Shown one piece after another: positions 43,071 to 52,532 of a stretch of DNA of 59,460 nt. The notes under the pieces were generated by a model that was given only the letters and a program-made list of their open reading frames with translations, was not told where the DNA came from and searched no databases. The stretch's first letter is position 1. Every line of letters begins with the position of its first letter. The translations under genes and the position numbers were made by a program. The DNA is from Bacillota bacterium (lineage in GTDB: Bacteria; Bacillota; Bacilli; Alicyclobacillales; SLC66), in assembly GCA_021820975.1 (NCBI GenBank), contig JAKADA010000012.1, positions 1 through 59,460 on the forward strand, in the 5' to 3' direction.

Positions 43071-43742
43071 ATGTCGCTACCGGTGGTTGGGCAGACGGTA
43101 CAGATTCAAAAACAAGTCGATGGCATTCAAGGACATGCACGCGTACTTGATCTAAAATCAGAAGGTATTTATATAGATGTTCCTCTTACAGTAGGTAAGG
43201 GGAGCTGGATGGATTTTTCTAATTCTGAAATTATTCATATAAGTTATACTTTAGCCGATGGAGCCGTATATCATTTTAAATCCACGATGCTGATGCGGAC
43301 AAAGGTGGATCAATTACCAGCTATGTTACTTCGCCTTCCGGAGCCTTCGCAAATTACACGATTGCAAAGACGTTCTTTTGTGCGTGTTGAAGTAGCCTTG
43401 CAACTATCCATACTTCGAATTCGTCCAAATGATGCATCTCCTCTTAGTACAGGAAACGGTATGACATATGACCTTAGTGGCGGAGGCCTATCCTTTCGAC
43501 CATTAGATGCTATGGAAATTGCACATGGAGATCAGATTACTGTTAAGTTTGGGTTACCCAATGATCAAGAGAAAGTCTTGCCAATCAGTGCAAAGGGTCA
43601 CGTTGTCCGTCTGGCTCATGATGAATATAATCGTCTATTATACTGTATAAACTTCGAACAATTATCCCCTTCAGGGCAGCAACGAATTATCCAGTATGTT
43701 TTTCGACGACAAATTGAGCTGCGAAGTAAGGGTTTATTTTAG
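43071..43742 (+). CDS. ypfA: PilZ-domain c-di-GMP receptor (YpfA/MotI-like)
   Basis: A 223-residue protein: an N-terminal YcgR-like domain (1-95), then a PilZ domain with the c-di-GMP motifs RLQRRSFVRVEV (RxxxR) and DLSGGGLSF (D-x-S-x-x-G). In B. subtilis the equivalent (MotI/DgrA) binds the flagellar stator when c-di-GMP is high and stops swimming. Its place after ypeB is conserved. It is the receptor that would match the diguanylate cyclase at the start of the window. Confidence 0.85.
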   Translation: MSLPVVGQTVQIQKQVDGIQGHARVLDLKSEGIYIDVPLTVGKGSWMDFSNSEIIHISYTLADGAVYHFKSTMLMRTKVDQLPAMLLRLPEPSQITRLQRRSFVRVEVALQLSILRIRPNDASPLSTGNGMTYDLSGGGLSFRPLDAMEIAHGDQITVKFGLPNDQEKVLPISAKGHVVRLAHDEYNRLLYCINFEQLSPSGQQRIIQYVFRRQIELRSKGLF

Positions 43743-43780
43743 TGTTTTGGATTAAGTTTTGCATAGGGAGCGCGCAATGG

Positions 43781-44470
43781 ATGGGATTTCAAGTCGCTAT
43801 TGATGGGCCAGCGGGTGCAGGAAAAAGCTCAGTGGCGCGAGGTGTGGCGCAAGTACTGCAAATTTCCTATGTTGATACTGGCGCCATGTACCGAAGTGTG
43901 ACGTACTTAGCTTTGTTGCAGGGTGTACAGGCAAGCAACACGTGCCAATTAGAAAAACTTCTTCATCAGATAGTGACGAAAATTGACTTTCAAGTTGTGC
44001 AAGGTGAACAACATCTCTTTTTAGGTGACATGGATTTAAGTGATTCGATACGATCACAAGAAGTTACGCGGAATGTCTCAACGATCGCCGCAAATTCTTT
44101 AGTTCGGAAATATCTTGTTCAAAAGCAACGGGATTTAGCTTTAAGCTGGCCAGGAGTTGTGATGGATGGCCGGGATATAGGAACGCATGTACTACTCCAT
44201 GCTAACGTGAAATTTTTTCTTACGGCCTCTCTTGAGCAACGCGCTAAACGACGTTATGACGAACTTGTCAAAAAAGGATTTCATCCTTCTTTGACTGAAT
44301 TAATGGGTGATATTGAACGGCGGGATCAGATGGATATAGAGCGTGATCTTTCACCACTTCGTCCGGCGCAAGATGCTATCATCTTAGATACCTCTTGTCT
44401 TACACAACATGAGGTGATCGAGATGGTTGTGGCACTTTGTCGTCTTCGTATGACGCAAGGGGAGGCGTAA
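43781..44470 (+). CDS. cmk: Cytidylate kinase
   Basis: Phosphorylates CMP and dCMP. 229 residues with the P-loop AIDGPAGAGKSSVARG, DTGAMYRSVT, VVMDGRDIGTHV and RAKRRYDEL. ATG 43781 follows GGGAG; a longer GTG frame from 43742 overlaps the previous stop but has no SD. The cmk-plsC-rpsA order is conserved in Firmicutes. Confidence 0.93.
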   Translation: MGFQVAIDGPAGAGKSSVARGVAQVLQISYVDTGAMYRSVTYLALLQGVQASNTCQLEKLLHQIVTKIDFQVVQGEQHLFLGDMDLSDSIRSQEVTRNVSTIAANSLVRKYLVQKQRDLALSWPGVVMDGRDIGTHVLLHANVKFFLTASLEQRAKRRYDELVKKGFHPSLTELMGDIERRDQMDIERDLSPLRPAQDAIILDTSCLTQHEVIEMVVALCRLRMTQGEA

Positions 44471-44479
44471 TTATTACCG

Positions 44480-45103
44480 ATGTTGTACTATCTCACTCAA
44501 ATTGCGGTCAGACTATTTTTACACATCGTTTTTCGATTGCGAATTTATCAAATCAATGGTGTCCCCGCAAAAGGCGGTGTACTCATTTGTAGCAACCATA
44601 TTTCAAATTGGGATCCCGTGATTGTGGCAGCATGTCTTAAAAGACCGGTATCTTTTATGGCGAAAGAGGAGTTGTTTCGAAGTAAACTCTTGGGGCCATT
44701 GATTCGAAAGCTTCATGCTTTTCCTATCCGTAGGGGAGCGGCAGACCACGCAGCGATCAAGATGGCTGTAGATATTTTGAAAAAAGGTAATGTTTTGGTC
44801 ATGTTTCCTGAGGGAACACGAAAGAATAAAGGGTCTTTGGTGACAATTGAACGCGGTGTTGGTTTGTTAGCATTGCGTTCGAGTGTTATGATTGTACCCG
44901 CAAACATTCAAAGTAACTACCGCTTATTTGGCAAATTGTCTGTAACGTTTGGTGAACCTTTTCAGCTAAGCGAAACGATAGTTGGTGGTGATGCCTTGAA
45001 GTCTCAAAGTCAAGATCAATCAAAGCGCATGTCGGTAGATGAGGCTGCTGAGTATATCGCAATGCGCATGAGAGAACTGGCGAAGGAGGGGACAAGGTTT
45101 TGA
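44480..45103 (+). CDS. plsC: 1-acylglycerol-3-phosphate O-acyltransferase
   Basis: Second acylation step of phospholipid synthesis at the membrane. 207 residues with NHISNWDPV (HxxxxD), FPIRRG, MFPEGTRKNKG and VPANI. A hydrophobic N-terminus anchors it. It overlaps the next gene by four bases (TTGA). The SD GGGGAGG is about 12 bases upstream, rather far. Confidence 0.9.
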   Translation: MLYYLTQIAVRLFLHIVFRLRIYQINGVPAKGGVLICSNHISNWDPVIVAACLKRPVSFMAKEELFRSKLLGPLIRKLHAFPIRRGAADHAAIKMAVDILKKGNVLVMFPEGTRKNKGSLVTIERGVGLLALRSSVMIVPANIQSNYRLFGKLSVTFGEPFQLSETIVGGDALKSQSQDQSKRMSVDEAAEYIAMRMRELAKEGTRF

Positions 45104-45414
45104 TCGAAATCGTGCGTGACGTTGTACTTGGGTTTATTGTGCTCGGCGGAGTCTGGCTTTATGGTTATTTACTACAGTCTCGGTTTGTAGCCACAGGTGT
45201 CCCAAAAGCTAAACATATCGCAAACCGATTTCGTTATTTTGCAACCTTGCTCATCACCGCAGCTTTTGTCATCGGTACTTTGTATCGAGTACATGGGATC
45301 AACTTTTATGTTGCTATCATGATCTACATACCGATTGGGGTGGGCTTTCTTCTTTTATTAAGATGGCTTCAACCTTATCTGCAATTTCACAAGGAGGATT
45401 TTAAAGATGAGTGA
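45100..45414 (+). CDS. Hypothetical membrane protein (104 residues)
   Basis: Three hydrophobic helices with a basic segment between the first two (QSRFVATGVPKAKHIANRFR) and a charged tail (QFHKEDFKDE). No family recognised. TTG 45100 overlaps the plsC stop after GGAGGGGACAAGG, and its end overlaps the next gene by eight bases, so it belongs to the cmk-plsC-ypfD transcription unit. Confidence 0.65.
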   Translation: MIEIVRDVVLGFIVLGGVWLYGYLLQSRFVATGVPKAKHIANRFRYFATLLITAAFVIGTLYRVHGINFYVAIMIYIPIGVGFLLLLRWLQPYLQFHKEDFKDE

Positions 45415-46567
45415 ACAAGAACAGCAACAAGTTAGTGCGCAAGATATCGTTTTAGGGGCAATCGTTAAGGCAACCGTTATCTCGGTGCAAAGTGATCACG
45501 TTATGGTAGATTTTGGTTATAAGCAAGAAGGGAAAATCCTTCGAAAAGATTGGTCTGCTGTCTCCATTCCTTCTTTGCAAGATGTAGTACAAGTAGGAGA
45601 CGTTGTGGACGCACAAGTGGAATCATTGGATGAAACGCCGATTTTATCAAGAAAGTCTGCTGTTAACGAAGAGACTTGGGCTCGTTTGGCAAAGCTGCTT
45701 TCTGATAACATCGTAATTACGGTTAAGGTGCTTGCCGTGGTTAAAGGTGGGCTTGTTGCAGATTTGCTCGGCATACGAGCCTTTATTCCAGCTTCATTAA
45801 TTGATGTGAAATTTATTCAGGATCTGTCAGCTTTTGTTATGCAACCACTTGATGTTGTCGTATCGGAAGTAGAGCCAGCAGATCATCGACTCATCTTATC
45901 GCACAAGCGCGTCTTAGAATGGCAAGAACAAGACGCTAGACAAAGCCAAATGGATAATTTTCATGTCGGTGAACATGTACAAGGAACGGTTGCACGTTTG
46001 ACGCCATTTGGTGCATTTATTGATTTGGGTGGTGTCGATGGACTATTGCATATTTCTGAAATGTCTTGGTCCCGTGTTGAACGTCCCGAAGATGTTGTGC
46101 AACCTGGTCAAACTGTAGAAGTAAAAATTCTAAAAGTGGAAAAAGAATCTGGTCGTATTTCTTTAAGTATGAAAGGGGATCGTGTGAGTCCTTGGGCGGA
46201 TGTTGCCGATCATTTTCATGTTGGCGATCTCGTGAAAGGTACCATCAAACGATTATCTTCCTTTGGTGCTTTTGTGGAAGTGGCACCTGGCATTGAGGGT
46301 TTGGTCCACGTATCTCAAATTTCTGAAAAGCGTGTGGCTCAACCATCTGATGTTCTTTCACCGGGTCAAGAGGTACAAGTTAAAATTCTTGAGGTGCATC
46401 CCGAAGAAGAACGTATGGCGTTGTCCATGAAAGAGGTACGTCGGGAATCGGTAAAACGAGAAGAAAAGAAACGTGTTAACCATTTTGTTGAAAAACAAAC
46501 AGCGGAACCTGCGGCAACTACACTTGGTGATCTCTTTGGTGATTTGTTGCGGGATAAATTTAAATAA
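45407..46567 (+). CDS. ypfD: S1 RNA-binding domain protein (YpfD/RpsA-like)
   Basis: 386 residues with four S1 domains in tandem. The last two are the most typical, each with GxVxRLxxFGAFVxLxxGxxGLxHxS-like sequences (for example TPFGAFIDLGGVDGLLHISE). Similar to B. subtilis YpfD, a shortened relative of ribosomal protein S1. AAGGAGG precedes the ATG. The gene ends with a charged stretch and RDKFK. Confidence 0.9.
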   Translation: MSEQEQQQVSAQDIVLGAIVKATVISVQSDHVMVDFGYKQEGKILRKDWSAVSIPSLQDVVQVGDVVDAQVESLDETPILSRKSAVNEETWARLAKLLSDNIVITVKVLAVVKGGLVADLLGIRAFIPASLIDVKFIQDLSAFVMQPLDVVVSEVEPADHRLILSHKRVLEWQEQDARQSQMDNFHVGEHVQGTVARLTPFGAFIDLGGVDGLLHISEMSWSRVERPEDVVQPGQTVEVKILKVEKESGRISLSMKGDRVSPWADVADHFHVGDLVKGTIKRLSSFGAFVEVAPGIEGLVHVSQISEKRVAQPSDVLSPGQEVQVKILEVHPEEERMALSMKEVRRESVKREEKKRVNHFVEKQTAEPAATTLGDLFGDLLRDKFK

Positions 46568-46570
46568 TTA

Positions 46571-46600
46571 TTGACGTGATCGTGACAAATTTGCGATAAT
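46571..46600 (+). promoter_or_regulatory. Promoter of the DUF512-der unit
   Basis: TTGACG (46571-46576) and GATAAT (46595-46600) with an 18-base spacer, about 30 bases before the start. Confidence 0.6.
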
Positions 46601-46629
46601 ATTTCGATATGTACCTAGGAGGTGGCATG

Positions 46630-48000
46630 ATGCCAAAAGTGTTACATGTTCATGAAGGTTCTCTTGCACAAGAGGTGGACATTGAACCTGGTGATGAAAT
46701 CTTGGCTATCAATAGCCAACCTATTCGAGATATTGTCGATCTGCAATTTGCCATGGCTTGTGAAGAAATGACGATTGAAGTTCGTAAAGCAAACGGAGAA
46801 CAGTGGCTTATTGAAGTTGACAAAGATTATGACGAAAATTTGGGCGTGGATTGGGAAAATCCAACTGTCGACCGCGTCAAACTTTGTCACAACAAATGTG
46901 TGTTTTGTTTTGTTGATCAGATTCCTGGCAATATGAGAAAAACATTAAATATGCGTGATGATGATTACCGTTTATCCTTTTTGCATGGTAATTTTGTGAC
47001 GCTGACCAATCTAAAAGACGCAGACCTTGAACGTATTGCCACGTTACACATGTCGCCACTTAACGTAAGTGTACACACTACGAATCCGGATTTGCGGATA
47101 AAAATGCTCGGTAACAAAAAACGAGCAGGCGACATTCTTCGGCAAATCAAGTTTTTAGCGGATGCAGATATTGAAATGAATACGCAAATTGTGCTTTGTC
47201 CTGATTGGAATGATGGTGATGAATTGGATCGGACAATTGAAGAGTTGTCTGCATTTTATCCTGCGGTTCGAACGTTGTCCGTGGTTCCTGTAGGGCTTAC
47301 TAAACATCGTCAAGGACTAGCACAATTGCGTAATGTCACGCAAAAAGATGCCCAAAATGTAATTGCTCGTATTAACGTTTGGCAAGATAAGCTTCGTCCA
47401 GCGTTGGGTGCTAATTTTGTTCATGCCGCTGATGAATTTTACGTCATAGCAGTTGCTGATGTTCCAACGGCGTTATATTATGATGAATTCGCACAAATCG
47501 AAAATGGCGTAGGTCTTTTACGCACATTTATGGATGGTTTTGATCGTACGCAAGGGGATCTTCCTTTAAAGATGATTAAATCACGACATGTTGCTGTTGT
47601 GACAGGTACATCAGCAAGCCGTACGATTAAAGATTCGGCAAAACAGTTAAATCGAATTGAAGGTTTAACCGTTGATGTGCACGTAATTGAAAATCGATTT
47701 TATGGTTCACAGGTTACGGTGACAGGGCTCATTACAGGGCAAGATATCGTTAATCAAGTGAGAGATCGACTAAAAGCTGATGTTTTGATCATACCTGATG
47801 TGATGTTAAAGGATGATCGTGACGTTTTCTTGGATGATTATACTGTTGAACGCGTGCAAGATGAGATCAAAGCACCTGTGTTGATTGTACCCACAAATGC
47901 AAGTGGCATGGTCAATGGCATACTTGGCCGTATAGCAGAACTTCCAATCAGAAGGCGTTATGAGGCAACATTACAATCTGTTTCTTTGATGAAAGGGTGA
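46630..48000 (+). CDS. Radical-SAM protein with PDZ-like start (DUF512)
   Basis: 456 residues. The first 60 resemble a PDZ domain (GSLAQEVDIEPGDEILAINSQP). Next comes LCHNKCVFCFVDQIP, the CxxxCxxC that binds the radical-SAM iron-sulfur cluster, then FLHGNFVTLTNL. The C-terminal part is the DUF512 region. This protein is typically next to der in Firmicutes; its function is unknown. ATG 46630 is seven bases after AGGAGG. The PDZ plus radical-SAM combination suggests action on a peptide or a protein tail, but this is inference. Confidence 0.8.
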   Translation: MPKVLHVHEGSLAQEVDIEPGDEILAINSQPIRDIVDLQFAMACEEMTIEVRKANGEQWLIEVDKDYDENLGVDWENPTVDRVKLCHNKCVFCFVDQIPGNMRKTLNMRDDDYRLSFLHGNFVTLTNLKDADLERIATLHMSPLNVSVHTTNPDLRIKMLGNKKRAGDILRQIKFLADADIEMNTQIVLCPDWNDGDELDRTIEELSAFYPAVRTLSVVPVGLTKHRQGLAQLRNVTQKDAQNVIARINVWQDKLRPALGANFVHAADEFYVIAVADVPTALYYDEFAQIENGVGLLRTFMDGFDRTQGDLPLKMIKSRHVAVVTGTSASRTIKDSAKQLNRIEGLTVDVHVIENRFYGSQVTVTGLITGQDIVNQVRDRLKADVLIIPDVMLKDDRDVFLDDYTVERVQDEIKAPVLIVPTNASGMVNGILGRIAELPIRRRYEATLQSVSLMKG

Positions 48001-48006
48001 AGTAGT

Positions 48007-49323
48007 TTGGCCGAGCGCATTATGGCCATTGTCGGACGACCTAACGTTGGTAAATCAACGTTATTTAATAAAATTGCGGGGCAACGCATTGCGATTGTTC
48101 AAGATCGCCCAGGTATCACACGAGACCGCATCTATGCGTCTGCAGAATGGGTTGGAACGAATTTTCGCATTATAGACACTGGAGGTCTTGAGATCGGTGA
48201 AGATAATGCTATCTCTTCTCGTATACGAGCCCAAGTGGAACTTGCTGTCGATGAGGCACAAGTAATAGTGTTTTTGGTGGACGGTCCTGCCGGTATTACA
48301 CCAGCTGATCAAGAAATCGCTGATTTGTTGCGCCGTTCAGGTAAACCTGTTGTTGTGGCTGTGAATAAATTAGATAACCCTAATTTATTGAATCAAGCCT
48401 ATGAATTTTACACTTTAGGATTTTCTGCTACCGTCGCTGTATCTGCTGAACACGGTATCGGAACGGGAGATTTACTTGATGAGGTCGTGGCACGATTTTC
48501 CGATGCTGAGGACCCGCAAGTATATGGTGACGATGTCGTAAAAATTGCGGTTATAGGTCGCCCTAATGTTGGCAAATCGTCTTTAATTAATGGTATTTTA
48601 GGAGAAGATCGTGTATTAGTCAGTGATGTAGCAGGCACAACACGTGATGCTGTTGATACACTATTTGACCTGGATGGAAACCAATTCGTATTAATTGATA
48701 CAGCAGGCATGCGCAAACGTGGTAAGGTTTACGAAAAAACCGAAAAATATAGTGTTTTACGTGCTCTTAAAGCTATTGAACGGTGTGACGTGGCCATTCT
48801 TGTGATCGACGGTAATGATGGTATTATCGAACAGGACAAGCACGTAGTCGGCTATGCACTTGATGCGGGCAAGGCTGTGGTTGTTGCGGTGAACAAATGG
48901 GACATCGTTGAAAAGGATGACAAAACGGCACAAGAATTCGAACGTAAAATCAGGATGCAGTTCCCATTTCTTGCTTGGGCGCCCATTGCGTTTGTGTCTG
49001 CTAAAACAGGTCGGCGGGTAAAAACCCTTTTAGAATACAGTGCGATAGCCGCTGAAAATCATGCCATGCGCATTTCAACATCGACCGTCAATACGATTGT
49101 GCAAGAAGCTGTTTCTTTGTCTCCGCCTCCAACTGATAAAGGACGCAGACTAAAGATTTACTATGCAACGCAAGTGAGTGTTCGTCCGCCAACTTTTGCA
49201 CTCTTTGTCAATGCGCCAGAAATTATGCATTTTTCGTATGTACGTTATATGGAAAATCAGCTGCGTACTGCGTTTGGGTTTGAAGGTACGCCCATTCGAC
49301 TACTTGTGCGTCAGCGATCCTAA
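48007..49323 (+). CDS. der: Ribosome-assembly GTPase Der (EngA)
   Basis: 438 residues with two GTPase domains in tandem followed by a KH-like domain, the mark of Der. G1 motifs are GRPNVGKSTLFN and GRPNVGKSSLIN; G3 motifs are DTGG and DTAG; G4 motifs are NKLD and NKWD. Needed for 50S subunit maturation. TTG start after AAAGGGTGA, six bases downstream of the DUF512 stop. Confidence 0.95.
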   Translation: MAERIMAIVGRPNVGKSTLFNKIAGQRIAIVQDRPGITRDRIYASAEWVGTNFRIIDTGGLEIGEDNAISSRIRAQVELAVDEAQVIVFLVDGPAGITPADQEIADLLRRSGKPVVVAVNKLDNPNLLNQAYEFYTLGFSATVAVSAEHGIGTGDLLDEVVARFSDAEDPQVYGDDVVKIAVIGRPNVGKSSLINGILGEDRVLVSDVAGTTRDAVDTLFDLDGNQFVLIDTAGMRKRGKVYEKTEKYSVLRALKAIERCDVAILVIDGNDGIIEQDKHVVGYALDAGKAVVVAVNKWDIVEKDDKTAQEFERKIRMQFPFLAWAPIAFVSAKTGRRVKTLLEYSAIAAENHAMRISTSTVNTIVQEAVSLSPPPTDKGRRLKIYYATQVSVRPPTFALFVNAPEIMHFSYVRYMENQLRTAFGFEGTPIRLLVRQRS

Positions 49324-49340
49324 TTTGGGAGAGGACTCAA

Positions 49341-49928
49341 ATGATTGTTGTCAGTATTTTGTTTGCTTACCTTCTCGGATCCATAAGTTCAAGCTATATT
49401 GCAGGTAAAATGGCTGCAGGTGTTGATATACGCGAACATGGAAGCGGTAATGCGGGAGCGACGAATACGTTACGCGTCTTAGGCGTAAAATTGGGTCTGA
49501 TCGTATTTATCGCTGATATCGTTAAAGGGGTACTGGCTGTTGCTTTTGCGCATCTTGTAACAAATGGTTCTGAAACAGCTATGGCCTTTTCAGGACTGTT
49601 TGCTGTGCTGGGGCATAATTGGCCGATCTACTTTGGTTTTCGTGGTGGTAAGGGGGTTGCGACCACGATTGGGGTGCTTATGACGATCGCACTTGTACCC
49701 TCTTTGTATGCAGGCCTTGTGGCGTTAGTCTTATTGATTTTTACGCGCTATGTTTCATTAAGTTCACTGACATTCGTGACGCTTACGCCAATTTTTCAAT
49801 TATTTTCTCACACGGCCGCTGTGACAGTGATTATTTCCTTTGTGTTATTGGTTTTAAGCTTCTGGCGACACCGGGCGAATATCGATAGACTTTTGCATGG
49901 CCGTGAACATCGGGTGTTCTCTAAGTGA
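49341..49928 (+). CDS. plsY: Acyl-phosphate glycerol-3-phosphate acyltransferase
   Basis: First acylation step of phospholipid synthesis. 195 residues, five hydrophobic helices, with family loops GSISSSYIAGK, GSGNAGATNTLR and FRGGKGVATTIG. It overlaps gpsA, which supplies its glycerol-3-phosphate, by four bases (GTGA). Confidence 0.93.
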   Translation: MIVVSILFAYLLGSISSSYIAGKMAAGVDIREHGSGNAGATNTLRVLGVKLGLIVFIADIVKGVLAVAFAHLVTNGSETAMAFSGLFAVLGHNWPIYFGFRGGKGVATTIGVLMTIALVPSLYAGLVALVLLIFTRYVSLSSLTFVTLTPIFQLFSHTAAVTVIISFVLLVLSFWRHRANIDRLLHGREHRVFSK

Positions 49929-50992
49929 GTACATCAATTGAGCGTGTAGGTTCATGGCGAATTGCTGTTATAGGCGCTGGAAGTTTTGGAACTGCACTCG
50001 CCTGTGTATTACAAAGTAATGGACATTTTGTCACGCTTTTTGGACGAAACGCAGAATCTATGAAGCGAATAGAACAAACGAGGCGCAATGAACGCTATCT
50101 TTCCGATATAACTTTGCCGTCAGGCATCGTTTCTACGGCTGATATGGCTTTTTTTGCTGATATTGATGTGTTTGTTATTGCTGTACCGTCACATGCTATG
50201 CGTGAGACGGTACAGCAACTTCGCCCATATATCAAAGAGCATACGATTATCATGCATGCGACGAAGGGCCTTGAAGGGGCTACCTATATGAGGATGTCCG
50301 AGATCATTTTACAGGAAATTGATACATTCTCTAGTAAAAGATTGGGTATCTTGTCAGGACCGAGTCATGCTGAGGAATTATCCCATCATCTCCCTACAAC
50401 GTTGGTGGCATCCAGTGAATCGCAAAGTACCGCAGAATTTTTGCAAGATCTCTTCATGAATGATTTTTTACGTGTCTATACCAACGCTGATATCATAGGA
50501 ATAGAAATTGGTGGTGCACTTAAAAATATTATTGCCCTTGGATGTGGTATTTCAGATGGTTTAGCTTTTGGCGATAATGCAAAAGCTGCATTGATGACTA
50601 GAGGACTTGTAGAAATCGCCCGTTTAGGCATGCAACTTGGTGCTGACTATAACACATTTTCAGGGTTGTCTGGCATTGGGGATCTTATTGTTACATGCAC
50701 AAGTCATCATAGTCGCAATTGGAATGCTGGTTTTTTGTTGGGTCGAGGATATACACTACCTGATGCGTTAAAAAAAGTCGGCATGGTGGTTGAAGGTGTT
50801 AAAACGACACCTTCAGCAATCGCCTTGGCTCAAAAGGTCGGTGTGCATTTACCAATTGCAGAGGCACTTTTTCAGGTGCTTTTTGAAGACAAATCGCCGG
50901 TTGATGCTGTACGTGACCTTATGCAAAGAACACGTCGTCACGAGATGGAAGAGTATGTCCAAGAAAGTTCGACTGGATGGCTTTATCCATAA
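49925..50992 (+). CDS. gpsA: Glycerol-3-phosphate dehydrogenase [NAD(P)+]
   Basis: Reduces dihydroxyacetone phosphate to glycerol-3-phosphate for lipids. 355 residues with IAVIGAGSFGTALACV (nucleotide site), ATKGLEG, LSGPSHAEEL and GGALKNIIALGCGISDGL. The GTG start overlaps the plsY stop. The plsY-gpsA pair makes the precursor and first intermediate of phosphatidic acid, and plsC in the preceding unit finishes it. Confidence 0.95.
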   Translation: MSTSIERVGSWRIAVIGAGSFGTALACVLQSNGHFVTLFGRNAESMKRIEQTRRNERYLSDITLPSGIVSTADMAFFADIDVFVIAVPSHAMRETVQQLRPYIKEHTIIMHATKGLEGATYMRMSEIILQEIDTFSSKRLGILSGPSHAEELSHHLPTTLVASSESQSTAEFLQDLFMNDFLRVYTNADIIGIEIGGALKNIIALGCGISDGLAFGDNAKAALMTRGLVEIARLGMQLGADYNTFSGLSGIGDLIVTCTSHHSRNWNAGFLLGRGYTLPDALKKVGMVVEGVKTTPSAIALAQKVGVHLPIAEALFQVLFEDKSPVDAVRDLMQRTRRHEMEEYVQESSTGWLYP

Positions 50993-51041
50993 ATGGTAAA
51001 CTTACTTTGCTGATTTTGTGTACATTGAGGAGGTTTTTACA

Positions 51042-51422
51042 GTGGCTGAATATCCGCAAGAGTTACGATATACTCAGGAACATGAATGGGTCAAATTTGA
51101 AGGCGATCTTGCACGCATCGGTATTACATCATTTGCGCAAAGTGAACTAGGAGATATTGTTTTTGTTGAGTTGCCAAGTGTTGGTCAAATTCTTCGGCTT
51201 GGGGACACATTTGGAACGGTTGAGTCTGTCAAAACAGTCTCGGATTTATTTGCTCCAGTTGCAGGTGAAGTTGTTGAAGTGAACGAGTCTCTGAATGACG
51301 CACCAGAAATGGTGAATTCAGATCCATATGGCGCAGGTTGGATGGTTATGGTTAAAGTAACTGATCGTCATGAAGATCAATTGCTTTCTGCCACACAGTA
51401 TAAAGAGCACGTGAACGAGTAG
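51042..51422 (+). CDS. gcvH: Glycine cleavage system H protein
   Basis: 126-residue lipoyl carrier: YTQEHEWVKFEGDLARIGIT at the start, and the lipoylated Lys in VESVKTVSDL. GTG 51042 has GAGGAGG eight bases upstream. LipM, which attaches octanoate to this very protein, begins directly after the stop. No gcvT or gcvP is near, so its main role may be as lipoyl relay. Confidence 0.95.
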   Translation: MAEYPQELRYTQEHEWVKFEGDLARIGITSFAQSELGDIVFVELPSVGQILRLGDTFGTVESVKTVSDLFAPVAGEVVEVNESLNDAPEMVNSDPYGAGWMVMVKVTDRHEDQLLSATQYKEHVNE

Positions 51423-52256
51423 ATGGTGTGGTCCGTGCGGTTGCTTGATACAGGAATTGGTTCAGCATCGTATAATATGGCACTTGACGAAGCTATTCTT
51501 ATGCAGGTGAGCGAAGGATTTTCCCCGCCTACTTTGCGGTTTTATCGGTGGGATAAACCTACAATTAGCTTGGGATACTTTCAGCGAACGAAACGAGAGA
51601 TCGATCTTGAGGCTCTTGCCCGTAAACAATTTTCTTTAGTTCGCCGAATGACAGGCGGACGAGCCGTCTTGCATGATAAAGAATTGACCTATAGTATTAT
51701 TGTTCCTGGTGATCACGAGTTGGCACGAGCTTCTGTGGTGGAGTCTTATCGTATGGTTTCTATGGGCCTACAAGAGGGATTTCAGCAACTTGGTTTGCAG
51801 GCTCAAGTGGTCTCTCTGGCAGATGAATCGATGAGAGATAAATTTCGATCACTCGGCTCAGCAGCATGTTTTGACTCGCCATCTTGGTATGAACTCGTGG
51901 TGGAGGGAAGAAAAATAGCAGGTAGTGCTCAAGTGCGAGCGCATGGCGGTTTATTGCAGCATGGATCACTGCTATTAGATTTGTGCGCAGACGATCTGTT
52001 TGACGTCTTGGTGTTTCGTTCCGAGGATCACCGCGATCTGTTGCGAAAGGAATTTGATTCTCGGGCAGTTAGTGTCAATCAACTGTCTTCGCAAGATGTT
52101 TCCTATGAAGAGGCGGCAGAAGCCTTTCGCAATGGTATGGAACTGGGACTTCCTTGTAAGCTGATACCTGAGGAAGAGACTGCTAAAGAAAAGGAAATCG
52201 CCATACAACTGCAAAAGGAAAAATATGAGGCTGATGAATGGAACTTTCGTCGGTAA
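51423..52256 (+). CDS. lipM: Octanoyltransferase LipM
   Basis: 277 residues, the same size as B. subtilis LipM (278). Pattern of the biotin/lipoate ligase fold: YNMALDEAIL, RWDKPTISLGYFQ, RRMTGGRAVLHDKELTYS, the candidate catalytic Cys in AACFDSPSWYELVVEGRKIAG. It moves octanoate from acyl-carrier protein to GcvH. No space separates it from gcvH, so they are cotranscribed. A terminator follows. Confidence 0.9.
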   Translation: MVWSVRLLDTGIGSASYNMALDEAILMQVSEGFSPPTLRFYRWDKPTISLGYFQRTKREIDLEALARKQFSLVRRMTGGRAVLHDKELTYSIIVPGDHELARASVVESYRMVSMGLQEGFQQLGLQAQVVSLADESMRDKFRSLGSAACFDSPSWYELVVEGRKIAGSAQVRAHGGLLQHGSLLLDLCADDLFDVLVFRSEDHRDLLRKEFDSRAVSVNQLSSQDVSYEEAAEAFRNGMELGLPCKLIPEEETAKEKEIAIQLQKEKYEADEWNFRR

Positions 52257-52258
52257 CA

Positions 52259-52290
52259 CAAAAAAGGTCGTCTTCGGACGGCCTTTTTTG
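52259..52290 (+). terminator. Terminator of gcvH-lipM
   Basis: AAAAAGGTCGTC and GACGGCCTTTTTTG pair around TTCG, ending in a T-run. Confidence 0.85.
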
Positions 52291-52395
52291 TTGCAATCTT
52301 AGCGTTAGTTTGAGAGTTAGTTCTAGGTTGTCTTGTATTTGCGTATTCATAGAGCAAATAGGAACGAGTGGCACTGCGGGCTTTATGAGGGTTGT
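52291..52395. other. Intergenic stretch before the spoIVA promoter
   Basis: No gene is apparent between the lipM terminator and the spoIVA promoter. TTAGTTTGAGAGTTAGTT is a short imperfect repeat. Confidence 0.4.
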
Positions 52396-52423
52396 GCATA
52401 ATGCCCAAAATACAGCATATATA
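52396..52423 (+). promoter_or_regulatory. Probable SigE (mother-cell) promoter of spoIVA
   Basis: GCATAAT (52396-52402) and CATATATA (52416-52423) with a 13-base gap match the SigE pattern of an ATA-centred -35 and a CATA-type -10. spoIVA of B. subtilis is a SigE gene, so the fit is expected. Confidence 0.65.
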
Positions 52424-52532
52424 TCGTAATGTCCAAAACGGGTGGTGGCTTAGGAGATGCCGTCAGGCGCCCGCAGTGGTAGGAATCAAGTTGTGATTTT
52501 GACGCGGTTTTTAGGGTCAGGGAGGGAACAGC

